Positions 7,781 through 15,975 of a DNA stretch of 48,619 bases are shown piece after piece. Position 1 is the stretch's first letter, and every line of letters starts with the position of its first letter. The position numbers were made by a program, and so were the translations under genes. Origin of the DNA: CAG-791 sp963593905 (GTDB taxonomy: Bacteria > Bacillota > Clostridia > Lachnospirales > Lachnospiraceae); assembly GCA_963593905.1 (NCBI GenBank), contig CAVBBL010000017.1:1-48619 (forward strand). The letters are read 5' to 3'. A model generated the notes under the pieces. The model did not search any database, had not been told where the DNA came from, and saw nothing but the letters and a program-made list of their open reading frames with translations.

Positions 7781-8188
7781 CTATACTCTACGTCTCTTAG
7801 GCGGACGGCATCCATTGTGAGGAACAGGAGTAACATCAGTAATGCTGATGATATCCAGTCCGTTTGCATTCAGAGCACGGATTGCTGCTTCTCTTCCGGA
7901 TCCCGGTCCCTTTACGTATACTTCAACTGCCTTTAATCCGTGGATCAGGGCAGCCTTTGTAGCCGTCTCAGCGGCCATCTGAGCCGCATAGGGAGTAGAT
8001 TTCCTTGAACCTTTGAAGCCAAGACCGCCTGCACTTGCCCAGCTCAGCGCATTGCCCTGCATATCAGTCAGGGTAACAATGGTGTTGTTAAAGGAAGACT
8101 GGATGTGTGCCTGTCCGCGTTCAACGTTTTTCTTGACACGTCTCTTTGCTGCAGCCTTCTTTGCTGCAGATGATTGCTGTTTTGCCAT
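7781..8188 (-). CDS. rpsK: 30S ribosomal protein S11
   Basis: S11 lines the platform near the E site. The 135-residue protein has a lysine/alanine-rich N-terminus, the conserved FNNTIVTLTDMQGNALSWAS segment, and the C-terminus VTPVPHNGCRPPKRRRV. It lies 44 nt after rpsM in the alpha operon. Confidence 0.99.
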   Translation of the reverse strand: MAKQQSSAAKKAAAKRRVKKNVERGQAHIQSSFNNTIVTLTDMQGNALSWASAGGLGFKGSRKSTPYAAQMAAETATKAALIHGLKAVEVYVKGPGSGREAAIRALNANGLDIISITDVTPVPHNGCRPPKRRRV

Positions 8189-8232
8189 AAAAACTAACCT
8201 ACTTTCTTTCCCTTGAATGGTGAATAATTAAA

Positions 8233-8601
8233 TTACTTCTTCTTATTAGCGATGGTCTTCTTCGGACCCTTTCTGGTTCTTGCATTGGTCTTTGTCTTCT
8301 GACCACGAACCGGGAGACCTCTTCTGTGACGGATACCTCTGTAGCATCCGATCTCGGTAAGACGCTTGATGTTCATAGCAACTTCACGGCGAAGGTCACC
8401 TTCTACCATGTAGTCCTCTGCGATTACTTCGCCCAGCTTCTTGACCTCATCATCGGTCAGGTCACGGCAGCGAGTATCGGGATTCACACCAGCCTTCTTT
8501 ACGATTTCAGTTGCGGTCGGACGGCCGATACCATAAATGTAGGTAAGGCCGATCTCTACGCGCTTATCTCTCGGTAAATCAACACCTGCAATACGAGCCA
8601 T
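8233..8601 (-). CDS. rpsM: 30S ribosomal protein S13
   Basis: S13 forms head-to-50S bridges and contacts the P-site tRNA. The 122-residue product starts MARIAGVDLPRDKRVEIGLT and has the YRGIRHRRGLPVRGQ(K)T motif and a basic tail. ATG 8601 follows GGAGGAGAG. The 371-nt leader before it is unusually long for a gene inside an operon. Confidence 0.99.
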   Translation of the reverse strand: MARIAGVDLPRDKRVEIGLTYIYGIGRPTATEIVKKAGVNPDTRCRDLTDDEVKKLGEVIAEDYMVEGDLRREVAMNIKRLTEIGCYRGIRHRRGLPVRGQKTKTNARTRKGPKKTIANKKK

Positions 8602-8972
8602 TATAACTCTCCTCCATACTTGTGACTCGGTTCCTCTCCTGTATAGAATCTCTTAAATGATGGTTCTATAGATTCTGTCTCCCCTCTTCCTGCTCTTCTG
8701 GCAATAAGAAAGCTTTACAGATATCTCTGAAATGTTAAATGGAAGGAACTCTTCTACTGATTGACTGGGAAAGGCCTGTGGCTGATCGCCCTGCCTTTCC
8801 AACCGGCCGCTTGCCGGTCTATCCATTGCATTGACAGCACATTTGGCTGTCTGCGACATGGTATCAAAGAGTAATCTGCGGCCAAAACCGCTTTATTATT
8901 CTATGATAAAGAGCACGAATTCCCTCGTCTGTGCTCCTAAGAGCAGCAAATTCCGGGAAATTCACCGATGGC
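8602..8972 (-). promoter_or_regulatory. long structured gap before rpsM (candidate ribosomal leader)
   Basis: These 371 nt hold no credible gene. In RNA sense there are strong hairpins: GACCGGC/GCCGGUU, then GGAAAGGC/GCCUUUCC with a 17-nt loop, and ACAGCC/UGCUGU further upstream. At 8687-8713 there is a near-exact copy of a 28-nt motif found before rpmJ. A regulatory leader controlling rpsM-rpsK-rpsD-rpoA-rplQ, possibly through S4, is the simplest reading, but this is inference. Confidence 0.5.
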
Positions 8973-9086
8973 TCAACCCTGTCTCTGCTTATGCTTGGGA
9001 TTCTCGCAGATGATGCGAACGATGCCCTTGCGCTTAATAACCTTGCACTTCTCGCACATAGGCTTAACACTGGCTCTAACCTTCAT
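8973..9086 (-). CDS. rpmJ: 50S ribosomal protein L36, zinc type
   Basis: L36 is the smallest 50S protein. The 37-residue reading frame begins MKVRASVKPMCEKCKVIKRK and ends PKHKQRQG. It has the zinc ligands C-x2-C, then a later cysteine and histidine (CENPKH), so this is the zinc-containing paralogue. ATG 9086 has GGAGG seven bases upstream. It heads the rpmJ-rpsM-rpsK-rpsD-rpoA-rplQ transcript. Confidence 0.98.
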   Translation of the reverse strand: MKVRASVKPMCEKCKVIKRKGIVRIICENPKHKQRQG

Positions 9087-9097
9087 GGCTTCCTCCT

Positions 9098-9176
9098 TTC
9101 CTGCTCTTTTGGCACATAAGAAAGCGTAACCGCTCAGATTTGAACAGTTACGCTTTTTTCGACTATCGAAAAAGCG
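9098..9176 (-). promoter_or_regulatory. overlapping alternative hairpins before rpmJ
   Basis: Downstream of the rpmJ promoter the RNA can form hairpin 1 (9151-9176, CGCUUUUUCGA/UCGAAAAAAGCG) or hairpin 2 (9121-9156, AAAGCGUAAC/GUUACGCUUU). They share the segment at 9151-9156 and so exclude each other. Hairpin 2 is followed by a U-rich UCUUAU. This is the layout of an attenuator or a translational switch. The 28-nt motif at 9098-9125, also found before rpsM, overlaps the 3' arm of hairpin 2. Confidence 0.6.
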
Positions 9177-9185
9177 CCGTATTGC

Positions 9186-9214
9186 ATTATAGCACAGGCT
9201 TTTACGATATACAA
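9186..9214 (-). promoter_or_regulatory. sigma-A promoter of the rpmJ-rpsM-rpoA-rplQ operon
   Basis: A consensus -10 TATAAT (9186-9191) is separated by 17 bp from a partial -35 TTGTAT (9209-9214). It lies in the infA-rpmJ gap. The start near 9178 would put the whole alternative hairpin region in the leader. Confidence 0.7.
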
Positions 9215-9334
9215 GCTATAAATTCTTATAAAACTCTCTGGAACCATTACAATACAGACCGCTCACCGGCATGCTGGCAAATGGACAACAATCGATATCC
9301 AAGCTCTGTCGCCGGGTAATCTTTGCACTGCAAC

Positions 9335-9553
9335 TTACTTATCTCTCCAGATGATTCTGCCTTTGGTCAGATCATAGGTGGACATTTCCAGCGTTACCTT
9401 ATCTCCGGGAAGGATACGGATAAAATTCTGACGAAGCTTGCCGCTGATGTGGGCCAATACCACAGCTCCATTTTCCAGCTTTACGCGAAACAGGGTGTTC
9501 GGCAGCTTCTCGATCACTGTTCCCTCTAATTCAATAACATCTGCTTTTGACAC
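9335..9553 (-). CDS. infA: translation initiation factor IF-1
   Basis: IF-1 occupies the A site during initiation. The 72-residue OB-fold protein has the conserved core FRVKLENG and HISGKLRQNFIRILPGDKV. The start is GTG 9553, with GGAGGAATA just upstream. It lies 89 nt after adk. A methionine aminopeptidase gene, often found between adk and infA in Firmicutes, is absent here. Confidence 0.98.
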   Translation of the reverse strand: MSKADVIELEGTVIEKLPNTLFRVKLENGAVVLAHISGKLRQNFIRILPGDKVTLEMSTYDLTKGRIIWRDK

Positions 9554-9642
9554 TATTCCTCCTCGCCGCTGTGCATTCTCTCCGGCAATCCTCTGATCTG
9601 AATCAATTGCAGCAGCGTGCTTTACTCTAATCTACTATTAAA

Positions 9643-10284
9643 CTAACCTAAAATTTCTGTAATTGCCTCAAAGACTTCCTTCTGGTCCTTCGTGCCGTCT
9701 ACATTCTTAAGGACGCCTGCCTTCTCATAGTACTCGATCAAAGGCTGTGTCTGATCATGGTAAACCTGCAGTCTCTGGGAAACCGTCTCCGGCTTGTCAT
9801 CGTCTCTCTGCACCAGACCTGCACCGCACTTGTCGCAAACACCATCCTGCTTCGGAGGCATATGCACTACATGGTAAACCTGTCCGCAGGAAGGACAGGA
9901 ACGACGACCGCCCATGCGGTTTACAATATTCTCATCCGGTACATCTACATTAATGGCATAATCAATCTTGTCATTTAAATTATTCAATGCGTCGGTGAGT
10001 ACCTCCGCCTGCGGAATTGTGCGGGGGAAACCATCCAGCACATAACCGTTCTTGCAATCCTCGTTGGATACACGATCCAGAAGAATCTTCACTGTCAGTT
10101 CATCCGGCACCAGCTTACCAGCGTCCATGTAAGTCTTTGCTTCTTTGCCGAGCTCCGTACCGTTTTTGATATTCATACGGAAAATATCACCGGTGGAGAT
10201 GTGGGGAATCTGATAACGCTCCGCGATCATCTTCGCCTGTGTGCCTTTACCTGCACCGGGTGCCCCAAGCATAACGATTTTCAT
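9643..10284 (-). CDS. adk: adenylate kinase, zinc-lid type
   Basis: Adenylate kinase interconverts ATP, AMP and ADP. The 213-residue protein has the P-loop GAPGAGKGTQA, the NMP-binding region HISTGDIFR, the DGFPRT motif and a long lid. The lid carries two C-x2-C pairs (CPSCG and CDKCG), the zinc-binding form common in Gram-positives. ATG 10284 has AGGAGG 7 nt upstream; an in-frame TTG two codons earlier is less likely. It lies downstream of the secY terminator and has its own promoter. Confidence 0.98.
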   Translation of the reverse strand: MKIVMLGAPGAGKGTQAKMIAERYQIPHISTGDIFRMNIKNGTELGKEAKTYMDAGKLVPDELTVKILLDRVSNEDCKNGYVLDGFPRTIPQAEVLTDALNNLNDKIDYAINVDVPDENIVNRMGGRRSCPSCGQVYHVVHMPPKQDGVCDKCGAGLVQRDDDKPETVSQRLQVYHDQTQPLIEYYEKAGVLKNVDGTKDQKEVFEAITEILG

Positions 10285-10336
10285 GTGCAATCCTCCTGTT
10301 TATATGCATGAATTCTTTACAACTGTCTGTCCTACT

Positions 10337-10365
10337 ATTCTATCATAGATACAGAACAACTTGAA
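10337..10365 (-). promoter_or_regulatory. candidate promoter of adk-infA (extended -10)
   Basis: The -10 TAGAAT (10337-10342) is preceded by TG in the extended arrangement (TGATAGAAT). A weak -35 TTCAAG (10360-10365) lies 17 bp upstream. It lies between the secY terminator and adk. Confidence 0.55.
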
Positions 10366-10406
10366 TAAAAAGAATTATGCCTGTAATAATTTACCAATTT
10401 ACCCCA

Positions 10407-10460
10407 TAAAAAATACCCGGACCGATTCTCACCGCTGCGCGGCAACAAACGGCCCGAGTA
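10407..10460 (-). terminator. intrinsic terminator after secY
   Basis: In RNA sense UACUCGGGCCG pairs with CGGUCCGGGUA, followed directly by UUUUUUAUG. It begins right after the secY stop. It separates the S10-spc transcript from adk-infA, unlike the continuous spc-alpha run of many Firmicutes; read-through is possible. Confidence 0.8.
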
Positions 10461-10462
10461 CC

Positions 10463-11776
10463 TTAGTCGTTCAAAAATCCCTTGTAATTTCTGACCAGCA
10501 TCATGGACTCGATCTGTTTGATCGTCTCCAGTACAACGCTGACTACGATGATCAGGCTCGTTCCTCCAAAAGAAACGGAAGCGCCGAAGAATCCGCGGAA
10601 GATAAAGGGAAGGACACCGACGATTGTCAGGCCGACTGCACCAATGAAAATGATGTAGTTCAAAATCTTCGTCAGATAATCACTGGTAGGCTTGCCGGGA
10701 CGAATGCCCGGAATGAAACCGCCCTGTTTCTTCATATTATCTGCAATCTCCAGAGGATTAAAGGTAATGGAGGTGTAGAAATATGCGAAGAACACCAGCA
10801 ATACGATATAAACTGCCAATCCGATAGAATACTTAGGCATCGACGGATTGCACCAGTAGCTGGATGTCAGGTACCTGAGGATCTCGGACCACACGCCTGT
10901 GCCGCTATAACCGGCGAAGGTGGAAATAATGACCGGGAACTCCATCAGGGAAGACGCGAAGATGATCGGCATAACGCCTGCGGTATTTACCTTCAGCGGA
11001 ATGCTGGAGTTGGAACCGCCAACCATCTTTCTGCCCTGGATTTTCTTTGCATACTGTACAGGAATGCGGCGCTCTGCATCATTCAAGAGGATGACCAGAA
11101 CGGTCATGCCGACGAGAATGGCAACAATGATAATAGCTGCCACAGCGCCCTTGGCTACTGACTTGCCGGATACGAACTGCTGAAACAGACTCGTGATATC
11201 CTGCGGCATGCGGGAAATGATATTGATGGTCAGGACAATGGAAATACCATTGCCTACGCCCTTATCAGTAATCTGCTCGCCTATCCACATCAGGAAGCAG
11301 CTTCCTGCTGTCAATGTGGCAATCGCTGTGATCACATTGATAGCATTGAACTCTTCCAACAGGCCCTGTCGGCCAAAGCCGACTGCCATAGCCGTCGATG
11401 TGATCAATGCCAGAGCTACGGTCACATATCGGGTGATGGCCACCATCATCTTTCTGCCTTCCTCACCTTCCCGCTGCATCTCTTCCAGTTTGGGAATAGC
11501 GATGGTCAGCAGCTGGATGATAATGGAGGACGTGATATAAGGCGTGATATTCAGAGCCAGAATAGACATGTTAAGGAAGGAACCACCGGTGAATGCATCA
11601 AACAGGTTGAATGCATCGCCGGTCTGCTGTGCAAACCAGTTACTGAAATAGTCTCTGTCTACACCCGGCACGGGCAGCTGTGATCCGAAACGGATCACAA
11701 CCAGCATAGCCAGTGTAAAGAGAACCTTCAGGCGAATTTCCTTTACCTTAAAAGCATTCTTTACGGTTTCTAACAT
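10463..11776 (-). CDS. secY: preprotein translocase subunit SecY
   Basis: SecY forms the protein-conducting channel of the inner membrane. The 437-residue protein has about ten hydrophobic segments. Family stretches visible are FGSQLPVPGVD near the N-terminus, ITPYITSSIIIQLL for the second transmembrane region, and GGFIPGIRPGKPT in a cytoplasmic loop. The frame is open to 11842, but ATG 11776 (MLETVKNAFKVKEIR) has AGAGGAAATCTAAT upstream and starts one base after the rplO stop. Confidence 0.98.
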   Translation of the reverse strand: MLETVKNAFKVKEIRLKVLFTLAMLVVIRFGSQLPVPGVDRDYFSNWFAQQTGDAFNLFDAFTGGSFLNMSILALNITPYITSSIIIQLLTIAIPKLEEMQREGEEGRKMMVAITRYVTVALALITSTAMAVGFGRQGLLEEFNAINVITAIATLTAGSCFLMWIGEQITDKGVGNGISIVLTINIISRMPQDITSLFQQFVSGKSVAKGAVAAIIIVAILVGMTVLVILLNDAERRIPVQYAKKIQGRKMVGGSNSSIPLKVNTAGVMPIIFASSLMEFPVIISTFAGYSGTGVWSEILRYLTSSYWCNPSMPKYSIGLAVYIVLLVFFAYFYTSITFNPLEIADNMKKQGGFIPGIRPGKPTSDYLTKILNYIIFIGAVGLTIVGVLPFIFRGFFGASVSFGGTSLIIVVSVVLETIKQIESMMLVRNYKGFLND

Positions 11777-11777
11777 A

Positions 11778-12218
11778 TTAGATTTCCTCTGCGGTTCCGC
11801 CAAGCTTCTCAATCTTTTCCTTAGCAGATGCACTGAATGCATTTGCCTTAACGGTGAGCTTCTTTGTCAGATCGCCGTTGCCAAGGATCTTAACACCATC
11901 ATTGGTCTCCTTGATCACGCCGTTATCCAGTAATGCCTGGATGTCTACCACTGCACCGTCTTCGAACTTCTCGAGCTCGCTTACATTGATAGCAACGATA
12001 TCCTTGCTATTGTAGCATGTAAAGCCTCTCTTGGGAAGTCTTCTGTATAAGGGCATCTGACCGCCTTCAAAGCCAGGTCTGGGAGCACCGGAACGTGCCT
12101 TCTGACCCTTGTGACCGAAACCGGCAGTCTTGCCGTTTCCGGAACCATGTCCACGGCCTCTTCTGAAATTACCGCTCTGCTTAGAACCTTCAGCAGGTCT
12201 TAAATTAGATAATTCCAT
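11778..12218 (-). CDS. rplO: 50S ribosomal protein L15
   Basis: L15 is a late-assembly 50S protein. The 146-residue product has the glycine/arginine-rich N-terminal extension (RRGRGHGSGNGKTAGFGHKG) and the PLYRRLPKRGF motif. It lies between rpmD and secY, the usual spc order. Confidence 0.99.
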   Translation of the reverse strand: MELSNLRPAEGSKQSGNFRRGRGHGSGNGKTAGFGHKGQKARSGAPRPGFEGGQMPLYRRLPKRGFTCYNSKDIVAINVSELEKFEDGAVVDIQALLDNGVIKETNDGVKILGNGDLTKKLTVKANAFSASAKEKIEKLGGTAEEI

Positions 12219-12233
12219 TTGTTAGTACCTCCT

Positions 12234-12434
12234 TTAGTTCAGTTCCTCCACCTTGACCATGTGTGCGATCAGTCTGATCTGGCCTCTGGTGGATGCATTG
12301 TCGGGTTTGATCACGCTGCTGTTCAGCTTTGTAAAGCCCATGGATTCCACAATTTTTCTGTTCTTCGGAACGGCGCCGATCGTGGACTTTACCAACGTGA
12401 TCTTTAACATCTTGTCTGTCTTATTCTCAGGCAT
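12234..12434 (-). CDS. rpmD: 50S ribosomal protein L30
   Basis: L30 is a small 50S protein. The 66-residue product contains LKITLVKSTIGAVPKNRK and the C-terminal RGQIRLIAHMVKVEE. ATG 12434 (MPENKTDKM) is used because GAAAGGAGAATTATC precedes it, although most family members begin nearer the ninth residue, so there is a short N-terminal extension. Confidence 0.98.
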   Translation of the reverse strand: MPENKTDKMLKITLVKSTIGAVPKNRKIVESMGFTKLNSSVIKPDNASTRGQIRLIAHMVKVEELN

Positions 12435-12470
12435 GATAATTCTCCTTTCACAAGTGTAAGTTCAGGTCTT

Positions 12471-12977
12471 TTACTTAAAGTCCGCTACTGACTTGCCGCG
12501 CTTTGCAGCGATTTCTTCCGGAAACTTCAGCTCGCTCAAACCAGCGATCGTTGCAAGAACAACGTTCTGCTTGTTGTTGGAGCCAAGAGACTTAGTACGG
12601 ATATTCTTGATGCCGGCCAACTCGCATACGATACGAGCAGGACCGCCTGCGATGATACCGGTACCATCGGGAGACTTCTTCAGGAGAACCTGAGCGGAGC
12701 CATACTTGCCGATATAGTCATGGGAGATACTGGAAACCTCATCTAATGCTACGCTGACGAGATTCTTTGCTGCATCTTCCTTACCCTTGCGGATAGCATC
12801 CGGAATTTCGGTTGCCTTTCCAAGACCTACGCCAACGTGACCGTTGCCGTCGCCTACTACTACTAAAGCGGTGAAACGCATGTTACGACCGCCCTTTACT
12901 ACCTTGGTGACACGCTTGATGGTAACAACCTTCTCGGTCAGTTCCATCTGACTTGCATCAATCATTGCACGTTTCAT
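12471..12977 (-). CDS. rpsE: 30S ribosomal protein S5
   Basis: S5 contributes to decoding accuracy and helicase activity at the mRNA entry. The 168-residue protein has the N-terminal RNA-binding part with VTKVVKGGRNMRFTALVVVG and the C-terminal part with GIIAGGPARIVCELAGI. It lies between rplR and rpmD. Confidence 0.99.
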   Translation of the reverse strand: MKRAMIDASQMELTEKVVTIKRVTKVVKGGRNMRFTALVVVGDGNGHVGVGLGKATEIPDAIRKGKEDAAKNLVSVALDEVSSISHDYIGKYGSAQVLLKKSPDGTGIIAGGPARIVCELAGIKNIRTKSLGSNNKQNVVLATIAGLSELKFPEEIAAKRGKSVADFK

Positions 12978-12998
12978 GTGTAGTATTCTCTCCCTTCC

Positions 12999-13367
12999 TT
13001 AGAATTCCAGACCAGCCTGGCGAGCTGCATCTGCAAGTGCTGCAACCTTGCCGGTGTAAACATAACCACCTCTGTCGAAAACGACTTCCTTGATGCCCTT
13101 TTCTACAGCTCTCTTGCCGATCACATCGCCAAGATAGGAAGCTGCAGCCACATCATCTGTGTGCTCCAGAGCAGCCTTGATGTCCTTCTCTACAGTTGCG
13201 GCGGAAACAAGAGTCTTTCCTACCGTATCGTCAATAATTTGAGCATAGATATGATTATTGCTTCTATATACGGATAAACGCGGTCTTTCGGCAGTGCCAC
13301 TGAAACGGTTGCGAATCTTCATGTGCTTCTTTTCGCGTATTGCCTTTCTGTTTTCCTTTGTAATCAT
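12999..13367 (-). CDS. rplR: 50S ribosomal protein L18
   Basis: L18 binds 5S rRNA in the central protuberance. The 122-residue product has RPRLSVYRSNNHIYAQIIDD and the C-terminal FDRGGYVYTGKVAALADAAR. It lies between rplF and rpsE. Confidence 0.99.
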   Translation of the reverse strand: MITKENRKAIREKKHMKIRNRFSGTAERPRLSVYRSNNHIYAQIIDDTVGKTLVSAATVEKDIKAALEHTDDVAAASYLGDVIGKRAVEKGIKEVVFDRGGYVYTGKVAALADAARQAGLEF

Positions 13368-13384
13368 TTTATACTCTCCTTATT

Positions 13385-13927
13385 TTACTTCTTGCCCGTC
13401 TTACCAACCTTACGTCTGATGGTCTCGTCGGCGTACTTGATACCCTTGCCCTTATAAGGCTCCGGTCTACGCTTATCTCTGATCTCAGCCGCGAACTGGC
13501 CAACGCGCTCTTTATCGATACCCTTGACGATGATCACGTTCTGGCCTTCAACAACTGTCTCAACGCCTTCCGGATCAGTCATTTCTACCGGGTGAGAATA
13601 TCCTAAGTTCAGTGTCAGTACTTTGCCTGCCTTAGCAGCTCTGTAACCTACGCCGTTAACCTCAAGCTTCTTCTCAAAGCCATCGGTTACACCGACTACC
13701 ATGTTATGAAGCAGGCTTCTGGTCAGACCGTGAAGAGACTTTTCCTTCTTCAGGTCATTGGGTCTTGTAATATGGATCTGGCCATCTTCCTGGGTGATGG
13801 TCATCTCTCTGGGAAGAGTTCTTACTAATGTGCCCTTGGGGCCCTTTACAGTCACTGTGTTATTTTCTGCAATATCAACAGTCACTCCTGCCGGTATAGC
13901 GATTGGCATTTTACCTATACGTGACAT
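13385..13927 (-). CDS. rplF: 50S ribosomal protein L6
   Basis: L6 lies at the base of the stalk near the factor-binding site. The 180-residue product starts MSRIGKMPIAIPAGV and has the EVNGVGYRAAK motif, GYSHPVEM, and the C-terminal RRPEPYKGKGIKYADE. It lies between rpsH and rplR. Confidence 0.99.
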   Translation of the reverse strand: MSRIGKMPIAIPAGVTVDIAENNTVTVKGPKGTLVRTLPREMTITQEDGQIHITRPNDLKKEKSLHGLTRSLLHNMVVGVTDGFEKKLEVNGVGYRAAKAGKVLTLNLGYSHPVEMTDPEGVETVVEGQNVIIVKGIDKERVGQFAAEIRDKRRPEPYKGKGIKYADETIRRKVGKTGKK

Positions 13928-14048
13928 GCCCGTACCTCCTGTTAGTTATACGATTTATTTTTAAAAAGAATTGATACTCTGTAAAAAGGGTTTTGCAGTG
14001 CGCCAGCCTCATCAAACAGGCATGCGCCACTGCAGCGTCCGCTTTATC

Positions 14049-14450
14049 TTACCAAACGAATGCAAGAACCTCGCCGCCGACCTGCAGCTCTCTTGCCTTC
14101 TTATCTGTGATCACACCGTGGTTGGTGGAAAGGATTGCGATTCCCAGTCCGTCAAGAACCTTAGGAAGCTGCTCCTTGTTTGCGTATACACGCAGACCGG
14201 GCTTGGAGATTCTCTTTAAGCCGGTGATGATTCTGTCGTTCTTATCCTTGCCATACTTTAAGGTGATGCGAATATCCTTAAAGTTACCATTGTCGACTAA
14301 ATCTACCTTCTTTACAAAGCCTTCCTCGAGAAGAATCTCGGCGATTGCGAGCTTCATCTTGGAAGAAGGGATATCAACGGTATCGTGCTTTGCAGTATTT
14401 GCATTACGGATTCTTGTAAGCATATCTGCAATCGGATCGCTCATAGTCAT
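14049..14450 (-). CDS. rpsH: 30S ribosomal protein S8
   Basis: S8 is a central-domain assembly protein and the spc operon repressor in some bacteria. The 133-residue product begins MTMSDPIADMLTRIRNAN. The C-terminal half is ILSTNHGVITDKKARELQVGGEVLAFVW. It lies between rpsN and rplF; the 121-nt gap to rplF carries no recognised motif. Confidence 0.99.
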   Translation of the reverse strand: MTMSDPIADMLTRIRNANTAKHDTVDIPSSKMKLAIAEILLEEGFVKKVDLVDNGNFKDIRITLKYGKDKNDRIITGLKRISKPGLRVYANKEQLPKVLDGLGIAILSTNHGVITDKKARELQVGGEVLAFVW

Positions 14451-14474
14451 TTGATTTGCCTCCTTTTTCCTTAT

Positions 14475-14660
14475 TTACCAGCTTGCCTTCTTGACGCCCG
14501 GGATCTCTCCTTTGTACGCCAGTTCACGGAAGCAAATTCTGCAAATGCCGTATTTCTTCAGAACTGAGTGCGGACGACCGCAGATTTTGCAACGCGTATA
14601 AGCTCTCGTGGAGAACTTCGGTTTCATCTGCTGCTTGATCTTCATGGATGTTTTTGCCAT
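14475..14660 (-). CDS. rpsN: 30S ribosomal protein S14, type Z
   Basis: This is the 61-residue zinc form of S14, with C-x2-C (CKICG) and C-x2-C (CRICF) separated by 12 residues. It begins MAKTSMKIKQQMKPKFSTRA. The short zinc form in the spc operon is normal for Firmicutes. Confidence 0.99.
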   Translation of the reverse strand: MAKTSMKIKQQMKPKFSTRAYTRCKICGRPHSVLKKYGICRICFRELAYKGEIPGVKKASW

Positions 14661-14694
14661 GGTATCCTCCTGTTAGATTAACCTCAATCTACTC

Positions 14695-15234
14695 TTACTT
14701 TGCAAAAGGCATGTTGAAGAGTCTTAACAGCTCTCTTGCCTCTTCATCTGTCTTTGCAGTGGTGATGAAGATGATATCCATACCTCTTACCTTGTCGACC
14801 TTGTCATACTCGATTTCCGGGAAAATCAACTGCTCCTTGATGCCCAGCGCATAGTTGCCGCGGCCATCAAAGGAATTGGGATTTACACCGCGGAAGTCGC
14901 GGACACGGGGAAGTGCCAGGTTAACCAGTCTGTCGAGGAACTCGTACATTCTGTCGCCGCGAAGTGTAACCTTGCAGCCGATCGGCATACCCTCTCTGAT
15001 CTTGAAGTTTGCGATAGATTTCTTTGCTCTGGTCAGAATCGGCTTCTGTCCGGTAATGGTCTCCATATCGCCAGCAGCAGCCTCGAGAAGCTTTTCATTT
15101 TCCTTTGCTTCACCAACGCCCATGTTTACGACGATCTTGGCCAGCTTCGGAACCTGCATCTCATTTGTGTAGCCGAACTTCTTTGTCAGCTGCTCGCGGA
15201 TTTCGCTATTGTACTGATCTTTCAGTCTACTCAC
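14695..15234 (-). CDS. rplE: 50S ribosomal protein L5
   Basis: L5 binds 5S rRNA and contacts the P-site tRNA. The 179-residue product has KIVVNMGVGEA, TGQKPILTRAKKSIANFKIR and the C-terminal RGMDIIFITTAKTDEEARELL. The start is GTG 15234, with AAAGGAGG upstream. It lies between rplX and rpsN. Confidence 0.99.
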   Translation of the reverse strand: MSRLKDQYNSEIREQLTKKFGYTNEMQVPKLAKIVVNMGVGEAKENEKLLEAAAGDMETITGQKPILTRAKKSIANFKIREGMPIGCKVTLRGDRMYEFLDRLVNLALPRVRDFRGVNPNSFDGRGNYALGIKEQLIFPEIEYDKVDKVRGMDIIFITTAKTDEEARELLRLFNMPFAK

Positions 15235-15258
15235 CGTGATAGACCTCCTTTCTCCCTA

Positions 15259-15570
15259 TTAGTCAATCGTCTTGCCGGTCTTCTTTGCAAAACGAACTTT
15301 TTTGCCGTCTTCAAAACGGAAGCCTACGCGTGTTTCCTTGCCATCAACTACAAGCATTACATTGGAGCTGTCGATGGGAGCTTCCTGCTGGATGATGCCG
15401 CCGTTCTGGTTAGCTGCAGAGGGCTTGGTGTGCTTGGTAGCCATGTTGACGCCTTCAACAACAACCTTGTGGTTCTTAACGTCTACGGAAGTAACCTTGC
15501 CTTCCTTACCCTTATTCTTACCTGCGATTACCTTAACGGTATCGCCCTTTTTAATCTTGCTGGTTGCCAT
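15259..15570 (-). CDS. rplX: 50S ribosomal protein L24
   Basis: L24 is an assembly initiator with a KOW motif. The 103-residue product has KIKKGDTVKVIAGKNKGKEG at the start and the GGIIQQEAPIDSSNVMLV segment. It lies between rplN and rplE. Confidence 0.99.
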   Translation of the reverse strand: MATSKIKKGDTVKVIAGKNKGKEGKVTSVDVKNHKVVVEGVNMATKHTKPSAANQNGGIIQQEAPIDSSNVMLVVDGKETRVGFRFEDGKKVRFAKKTGKTID

Positions 15571-15581
15571 CGCTATCCTCC

Positions 15582-15950
15582 TTATAACACTTCCGGAGCC
15601 AGGGACAGGATCTTCATGAACTGTCTGTCACGAAGCTCTCTGGCTACAGGCCCAAAGATACGGGTTCCTGTGGGAGTAAGGTCATCTTTGATGATGACTG
15701 CTGCGTTTTCATCGAAGCGAATGTAAGAGCCGTCTTTTCTGCGGGTCTCTTTAACGGTGCGGACTACAACTGCCTTTACCACATCGCCCTTCTTTACAAC
15801 GCCGCCTGGCGTTGCTTCTTTGACAGACGCAACGATGACGTCACCGATTCTTGCATATCTTCTTGTGGAGCCGCCGCAAACTCTGATGCACAACAGTTCC
15901 TTGGCACCGGTATTATCAGCGACCTTCAGTCTGCTTTCCTGTTGAATCAT
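15582..15950 (-). CDS. rplN: 50S ribosomal protein L14
   Basis: L14 forms an intersubunit bridge. The 122-residue product begins MIQQESRLKVADNTGAKELL, and RIFGPVARELR lies near the C-terminus. It lies between rpsQ and rplX. Confidence 0.99.
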   Translation of the reverse strand: MIQQESRLKVADNTGAKELLCIRVCGGSTRRYARIGDVIVASVKEATPGGVVKKGDVVKAVVVRTVKETRRKDGSYIRFDENAAVIIKDDLTPTGTRIFGPVARELRDRQFMKILSLAPEVL

Positions 15951-15975
15951 AGTCTATTCCTTTCTCTGTAGAAGC

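Noticed and set aside
8653..8859. 68-codon minus-strand ORF in the rpmJ-rpsM gap
   Set aside because: No ribosome site, no recognisable domain, and it overlaps strong hairpins better explained as leader RNA.
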